This document shows positions 59,556-64,000 of a stretch of DNA of 64,000 bases, one piece after another; position 1 is the first letter of the stretch, and each line of letters starts with the position of its first letter. This DNA comes from Lutibacter citreus. Lineage in GTDB: Bacteria > Bacteroidota > Bacteroidia > Flavobacteriales > Flavobacteriaceae. The stretch is from contig NZ_QEIH01000006.1 of NCBI RefSeq assembly GCF_003260195.1, forward strand, positions 248,001-312,000. The letters run 5' to 3'. The notes beneath the pieces were generated by a model. That model was not told where the DNA came from and did not search any database. It worked only from the letters and a program-made list of their open reading frames with translations. The translations under genes and the position numbers were made by a program.

Positions 59556-61601
59556 TTATTTATTCTTTTTATTAGTTTTAGATAGATTAAATAAGGGTAT
59601 ATCTACCATTAAGGCAAGGCTTGTTCTTAATACACTTTTTTCATCTAGAACATTGTTAATTTCAATTTCTCTCAATAATGGTGTGAATTGGCAACCTAAA
59701 GAAAGTGCCAATGGTGCATTCTTAAATCCATAAATAAAATAAAAACCTGGTGAAAATATTTGTTTCCATGTTATATTTTCTGGAAGGCCTTCTGCGGAAT
59801 CATTTTTAAACCTATAACTAAAAGGCGCTCCGATATCTATTATTGAAAAAAACAAAGAACTTGATGAAGATAATTCAGCTTCTGGGGTTAATTTCTTATT
59901 ACGGGTTGAAACAGAAAATCCAATTGGTGCGGTTATTCCAAAATTTCCACTTTCACTATTGGAGTGTTCATATCCAAAATATAATCCAGGATAAGCACTA
60001 ACATCTATAGAATAATCGAACCGTCTTTTTATTCGATAAGAACCAACAGGCAAAGCATAATTATTTATAATTTCTTTTATATCTACATTTTTATTCTCAG
60101 AAGCATTAATAACATCAACTAAAAAATTACCATAATAAATCAAAGAATTTATTAGCTCATTATCACTATCTACATCCGATACATGTTTCAAAAAACTTAT
60201 AGTTGATAATAAACTTTCTCCATAATTTTCACTTCCAATACTTCCAAAAAATATTTCAATATCTTTTGAAATAGGTAAATATTTTTTATACAAATTAGAA
60301 CCATAATAGTCCTCATCATTATAAAGTTTAAATGAAATTTCTATAGAATTATTTAAGGCTTTCAAAACAGAATTTAAATAAGAAAAATAGATCTTTAAGC
60401 TATCCTCACCTTCTGTTTTCTTGGTTATTTCTAGAGTGTTTTTAACATTATTTAATTCGGATACAATTTTTTTCACTCCATTATATAATATGTAATAATT
60501 ATCTTTTGTTATTAATTCTTTTAATGTAATTACGGTATTATTATTCTTTACTTTGATATTTTCAAACAATTTGCTATTCACTCCTTGTTGATATATAAGT
60601 CCTAAAAAATATTTTGCATTATATTCATAATCATATTCCAAAATATCTGACATATTAATCCAATCTTTCTTATTCTCAAATTCATCAACTTTAGTACAGT
60701 TTTTTGCTACTAGACTAAATAAACCAAAGTATGTGTCAAAATTATTTATATCATAATCTAAATTGGAATAATTTATATCTTCCAGAATTTCAATAGGATG
60801 ATAACCTTTTTCAACTTTGTCAATAATCTCATAAGTAAGTAAGAAATATTTTCCTATATCAGAGTTTCTAAACTCTTTATTCTCTTTAATTATGTTAGCA
60901 GATGTTTTTGGTAAATTATTAAGATCCTTTTTAAATGCGGTAATCCAAGTTTGACCTAAAGACGGAACGTCAAAAAATTGCCTGTTATCAATTAATAAAA
61001 ATGTATTTGGCAACAATGTTTTGGCTTGAATATTAATATTTATTGTGTTGTTGTTTAATTTTATAGGAAAATATAATGTATCACTTAGTTTACTCCTAAA
61101 ATTATCAAAAAATGTCAATGTTAATTCTTGTTTTGTCCTTTCAACTAAAAATCGAGACATTGCATCAATAATTTCGGTTGGTAATGATTTTCCAGAACTT
61201 GCTGTAGAATTACTGATCAGATCATGATTGTTAGATCCAACCACAAGAACCTCATCTAAAATTAGTGAATCAAGATAAATAGGAGCAATTTTGGTAGTCT
61301 CAATATTTACAGCTCTGATATCCTTAATTATTTTCATTAATTCTTTCACATTAATTTGCTCTAAATCTTTATTAAAAGGATTGTCAAGAAAAAATCTGAA
61401 ATTATTTAGAGCGTTTTTAGTTTTAACATCTATAGGATACTTATTATTTACACTTTCGGTACTAATAATAACATCTTGAATTTCGTGAACTCCATAATCC
61501 TCAATAATCATAGATTCCAAATATGCATTTTGTGAGTAAGAATTTAGATTAATTAAAATAATAAATGAAAAGTACAGCAATACATTAGTGAAGGTTTTCA
61601 T
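59556..61601 (-). CDS. Exported protein of unknown function with predicted C-terminal outer-membrane barrel
   Basis: 681 residues. Signal peptide KTFTNVLLYFSFIILINLNS, then a long largely helical region to about 500 without recognised motifs (FFLDNPFNKDLEQINVKELM, ITAFKKDLNNLPKTSANII). The last ~170 residues alternate hydrophobic and polar residues as in a barrel: DYSIDVSAYPGLYFGYEH, NFGITAPIGFSVSTRN, SLFFSIIDIGAPFSYRF, PGFYFIYGFKNAPLALSLG, RTSLALMVDIPLFNLS. This looks like a periplasmic domain anchored to the outer membrane. It is co-transcribed with the trypsin-like protease and could be its substrate, regulator or sensor. No homologue was recognised. Confidence 0.65.
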   Translation of the reverse strand: MKTFTNVLLYFSFIILINLNSYSQNAYLESMIIEDYGVHEIQDVIISTESVNNKYPIDVKTKNALNNFRFFLDNPFNKDLEQINVKELMKIIKDIRAVNIETTKIAPIYLDSLILDEVLVVGSNNHDLISNSTASSGKSLPTEIIDAMSRFLVERTKQELTLTFFDNFRSKLSDTLYFPIKLNNNTININIQAKTLLPNTFLLIDNRQFFDVPSLGQTWITAFKKDLNNLPKTSANIIKENKEFRNSDIGKYFLLTYEIIDKVEKGYHPIEILEDINYSNLDYDINNFDTYFGLFSLVAKNCTKVDEFENKKDWINMSDILEYDYEYNAKYFLGLIYQQGVNSKLFENIKVKNNNTVITLKELITKDNYYILYNGVKKIVSELNNVKNTLEITKKTEGEDSLKIYFSYLNSVLKALNNSIEISFKLYNDEDYYGSNLYKKYLPISKDIEIFFGSIGSENYGESLLSTISFLKHVSDVDSDNELINSLIYYGNFLVDVINASENKNVDIKEIINNYALPVGSYRIKRRFDYSIDVSAYPGLYFGYEHSNSESGNFGITAPIGFSVSTRNKKLTPEAELSSSSSLFFSIIDIGAPFSYRFKNDSAEGLPENITWKQIFSPGFYFIYGFKNAPLALSLGCQFTPLLREIEINNVLDEKSVLRTSLALMVDIPLFNLSKTNKKNK

Positions 61602-61893
61602 AGTAAATTTTTTTGGTTAGTTATTATTTAACAACAATCACTTTCAATTAAATAAAAGATAATAATGCGTTTAAATAATGAACTAAATATACAAAAAAAA
61701 TTTAAACAACTGATAATCTATCGTTTATAGATTTTAAATATTTATATTTTACTTGAAACATGACTATAAAATTCTGCCAAATAAATTGGAATACTTTTAT
61801 TTAATAGATATTTGATTAAACCAACTTTTACAGTATCGTTTTTAATTAACAATACTTTACCTCCAATTGGAAATTCCATATAGTCTAATAAAT

Positions 61894-61901
61894 TATATTT
61901 G
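61894..61901 (+). promoter_or_regulatory. -7 box of small RNA copy D
   Basis: TATATTTG, a perfect TAnnTTTG match, 5 nt before the hairpin. TTG at 61867-61869 is a possible -33 element, but its spacing of 24 nt is long. Confidence 0.5.
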
Positions 61902-61906
61902 AAATT

Positions 61907-61978
61907 ATTGCAGAGTAAGTCTCTGTAATCTTTTTCATAGCAATTTTTTTTAAGCTCTCCTTTTTTGAGAGCTTTTAA
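61907..61978 (+). ncRNA. Small RNA family, copy D
   Basis: 5' stem ATTGCAGAG (61907-61915) / CTCTGTAAT (61921-61929), loop TAAGT, the invariant ATCTTTTTCATAGCAATTT, terminator AAGCTCTC (61952-61959) / GAGAGCTT (61967-61974) and T's. It lies between the 681-residue gene and hsdR, oriented opposite to both. The rest of 61602-62094 holds one GTTGCAAC at 62064 and no credible gene. Confidence 0.7.
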
Positions 61979-62094
61979 ATTTTTAATAAAAGCACTTAAT
62001 AGAAGATACACACTCCGTTTTAAAAAGTAATGTAGGATTATTACAACTTTAAAAATGAATTTTGTTGCAACAAGTTTAATTATGATATCTATTT

Positions 62095-64000
62095 TTACCC
62101 CACCATTGGCCAATCACTATATTGCCCTTCTGCTTGTTCTATAACTTCTTTCAATAATTTATCCAAAGCAGAAAATGGAACCTTTCCTTTAAGTTCTTTT
62201 TTTACTGCTAAACGGATAGCTGCACGAGCATCTTCTTTCTTTCTCCAATCAAGTTGTAGATTTTTCTTTACTGAACCCACTACTTTATGTACTAAATCTT
62301 GCAAAGGTCCTTTTTGATTAAGTAGTTTTTCATTAGCTGAAAGTAAGTCATAGAATGCTAACTCATCTTCTGTTAGGCCTAATTCCTTAGTTCGTTTATC
62401 ATCATTTTTAAACTCAGTTGCAATGTCTAACAAGTGTTTTATAGCAGCTATGGAATCCAGACTGTTTTTGTGATATTTACCCAATACCTTATCAAGCTCT
62501 TCTTTTAAACTTGTCATCTTGCGAATGTTTTTATTCATTCGAACTTTTATCTCATCGTTGATGATCCTTCTAAGTAATTCAACTTTGATATTCTCGCTTC
62601 CTTTTTCTTTTACAATGGCTTGAAAACGGTCATCTATAATAGATATATCTATTCTCTCTAAATCATACATTGCTGCTAAATCCACAATTTCTTGTGATTC
62701 AATAGACTTACTTATCAAGTCTTTTATTCTGTCATTTTTGGTGCGCTGTGCCCCTGGAGGTACTTTAATTTTTCGAATGACTTGTCGTATTTTCTGTATC
62801 ACTCCAACTTCTTCCTGTATTTCCCAAATTCGTTTATCAGAATTGGTCATTGCGACAAGTTCTGTTAGCTTTCTTTCTTCGTGTAAAAACTCATCTGTAA
62901 CTGGGTCTGATTGTAATAATTTATCAACCAATCCATTAGACCATTTCAGTTTATCCATAGCGGACATATTATTAATGGTTTCAATACTGAAATTATCCAT
63001 TAAGTCCATTACTTTCTCAAATTGCGCTAAACACAACTCAACAGCAGTATCAATATTTATGGTAGGTTTTCCTTTTCCACCACCACTTGTATATTTTTTT
63101 GTAGCAGTCGCTAAGAATCCTGATATACCAATAAAATCTACTACTAAACCATTTGGTTTGTCTTCAAAAATTCTATTTACTCTAGCAATGGCTTGCATTA
63201 AATTATGCCCTTTCATTATCTTATCTACATACATAGTATGTGCGCAAGGAGCATCAAAACCTGTAAGCCACATATCACGAACAATCACAATTTTTAGAGG
63301 ATCTTCGGGTGTCCGGAAACGCTTTTTCACAGCTTCCATAGCATCCTTTGTTCTTACATGTGGATTCCATTCCTTAGGGTCTTTACTGATATTACTTGTC
63401 ATAATAACAGCAATTTCCGGGCAACCTTCTAACGCTGTAATGGCATCGTACATTTTTACGCAATTTCTTCTACTCATACACACAATCATTGCCTTGCCAT
63501 CCAAGGTTTTTATTCGTGCATTAAAGTGTGTTAAAATATCGGTTGCAACTCTTTTTACTCTGTCTTCTGCTCCTGCAGCATCTTCAATAGCTGCCCAAAC
63601 TGCATTGGTACTGTCTTCTTCTCCTTCAGCAACCTCTTCTAAATCTTGCGTATATTCAGCCTTGATATTTAAAGGAACCATTTTAGGCTCATAATAAATT
63701 GGTACCGTGGCACCATCTTCAACTGCTTGTTTTATATCGTATGTGTGAATTGTGGGACCAAAAACCAACTCGGTATCTGCATCTTTGCCATCTACAGGTG
63801 TTCCTGTAAAGCCGATAAATGAAGCATTTGGTACTGCTCTTCTTATGTTTTGTGCAAAACCACCATCATTAAAACCGTATTGGGTTCTGTGCGCTTCATC
63901 AGCCATTACTATTAAGTTGTAACGCTCTGACAACACCGGATGTTGAATTTCTTTTCCGTGCTCTAAATCTTTTAACCTAAATTTTTCTATAGTGGTAAAA
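62095..64000 (-). CDS. hsdR: Type I restriction enzyme, R subunit (5' end outside window)
   Basis: The frame runs open to the right edge, adding [20 protein letters not shown] before the GTG at 63936, so that GTG is not the start. About 635 C-terminal residues are visible. They carry the helicase part of Hsd[13 protein letters not shown] (motif II, DEAH), [19 protein letters not shown] (motif III), [14 protein letters not shown] (motif IV), [20 protein letters not shown] (motif V) and [15 protein letters not shown] (motif VI), then the helical C-terminal domain that docks on HsdM/HsdS. The nuclease domain, if intact, and hsdM/hsdS would lie to the right. It is cargo of the island and its product translocates and cleaves unmethylated DNA. 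Confidence 0.93.
   Translation of the reverse strand, partial: FTTIEKFRLKDLEHGKEIQHPVLSERYNLIVMADEAHRTQYGFNDGGFAQNIRRAVPNASFIGFTGTPVDGKDADTELVFGPTIHTYDIKQAVEDGATVPIYYEPKMVPLNIKAEYTQDLEEVAEGEEDSTNAVWAAIEDAAGAEDRVKRVATDILTHFNARIKTLDGKAMIVCMSRRNCVKMYDAITALEGCPEIAVIMTSNISKDPKEWNPHVRTKDAMEAVKKRFRTPEDPLKIVIVRDMWLTGFDAPCAHTMYVDKIMKGHNLMQAIARVNRIFEDKPNGLVVDFIGISGFLATATKKYTSGGGKGKPTINIDTAVELCLAQFEKVMDLMDNFSIETINNMSAMDKLKWSNGLVDKLLQSDPVTDEFLHEERKLTELVAMTNSDKRIWEIQEEVGVIQKIRQVIRKIKVPPGAQRTKNDRIKDLISKSIESQEIVDLAAMYDLERIDISIIDDRFQAIVKEKGSENIKVELLRRIINDEIKVRMNKNIRKMTSLKEELDKVLGKYHKNSLDSIAAIKHLLDIATEFKNDDKRTKELGLTEDELAFYDLLSANEKLLNQKGPLQDLVHKVVGSVKKNLQLDWRKKEDARAAIRLAVKKELKGKVPFSALDKLLKEVIEQAEGQYSDWPMVG

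Larger units (their letters stand above)
52414..64000. mobile_element. Integrative genomic island (right end outside window)
   Basis: Begins at the tRNA fragment and carries, in order, a tyrosine recombinase, a repeat protein of unknown function, an excisionase-like HTH protein, a small unknown protein, a DUF3987 primase/helicase-like protein, an 81-residue protein, three copies of the small-RNA element, a 12-bp repeat array, a small membrane protein, a secreted protease with a barrel protein, and hsdR. The lack of conjugation genes in view makes it look like a mobilisable or phage-satellite-like element with defence cargo. Its right boundary is not visible. Confidence 0.75.

Noticed and set aside
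61742..62113. Minus-strand 123-residue frame between the 681-residue gene and hsdR
   Set aside because: It overlaps the end of hsdR in another frame and runs antisense through small RNA copy D; composition is unlike a gene.
62738..63694. Long plus-strand frame (318 residues) opposite hsdR
   Set aside because: Antisense to clearly conserved HsdR helicase motifs; no recognisable domain of its own.
63934..63936. GTG as the start of hsdR
   Set aside because: The frame continues open to the window edge with HsdR-like sequence, so the gene is truncated by the window, not started here.

Overview
The window is AT-rich chromosomal DNA from a member of the Flavobacteriaceae (Bacteroidota), probably marine. 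The evidence is the TAnnTTTG-type promoter boxes with A-rich leaders and no Shine-Dalgarno, secreted proteins with C-terminal type IX secretion (T9SS) sorting tails, a hybrid two-component regulator of the polysaccharide-utilisation type, an ExbB-x-ExbD-ExbD cluster, and flavobacterial versions of the housekeeping genes.

Region 1 (1-15.2 kb, all minus strand) is a polysaccharide-degradation locus. A 1376-residue hybrid two-component sensor/regulator lies upstream of three tandem paralogues of a large secreted protein: an N-terminal beta-propeller followed by a probable glycosidase domain, with overall architecture like lambda-carrageenase (GH150). Between the paralogues sit two T9SS-tailed secreted proteins, one with a carbohydrate-binding-like domain. 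No SusC/SusD or sulfatase is in view, so the locus probably continues to the left.

Region 2 (15.4-52.2 kb) is core chromosome: a small-RNA-like element, tRNA-Gln, a DUF2723 membrane glycosyltransferase-like protein, a polysaccharide deacetylase, a thioredoxin-fold protein without CXXC, a metallophosphoesterase, three secreted proteins, polA (its proofreading residues are gone), rplM-rpsI, rpsB-tsf, pyrH-frr, a DUF5686 protein, an RND/MMPL exporter, asnS, rpoN, the ExbB/ExbD energising operon, ansA, a zinc peptidase, and a lipid-synthesis and cofactor cluster (accC, accB, fabH, rpmF, DUF177, pdxA, ribE).

Region 3 (about 52.4 kb to the right edge) is an integrated mobile island. It starts at a 13-bp remnant of a tRNA 3' end, followed at once by a tyrosine recombinase, a repeat-containing unknown protein, an excisionase-like HTH protein and a DUF3987 primase/helicase-like protein. 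Its cargo is a small membrane protein, a secreted trypsin-like protease paired with a predicted outer-membrane barrel protein, and the 3' part of a type I restriction gene, hsdR, that runs off the window.

The most distinctive signal is a family of four about 70-nt elements (one in the core, three in the island). Each has an upstream promoter-like box, a variable but covarying 5' hairpin, an invariant 19-nt linker ATCTTTTTCATAGCAATTT and an intrinsic terminator. They look like independently transcribed small RNAs of one family.
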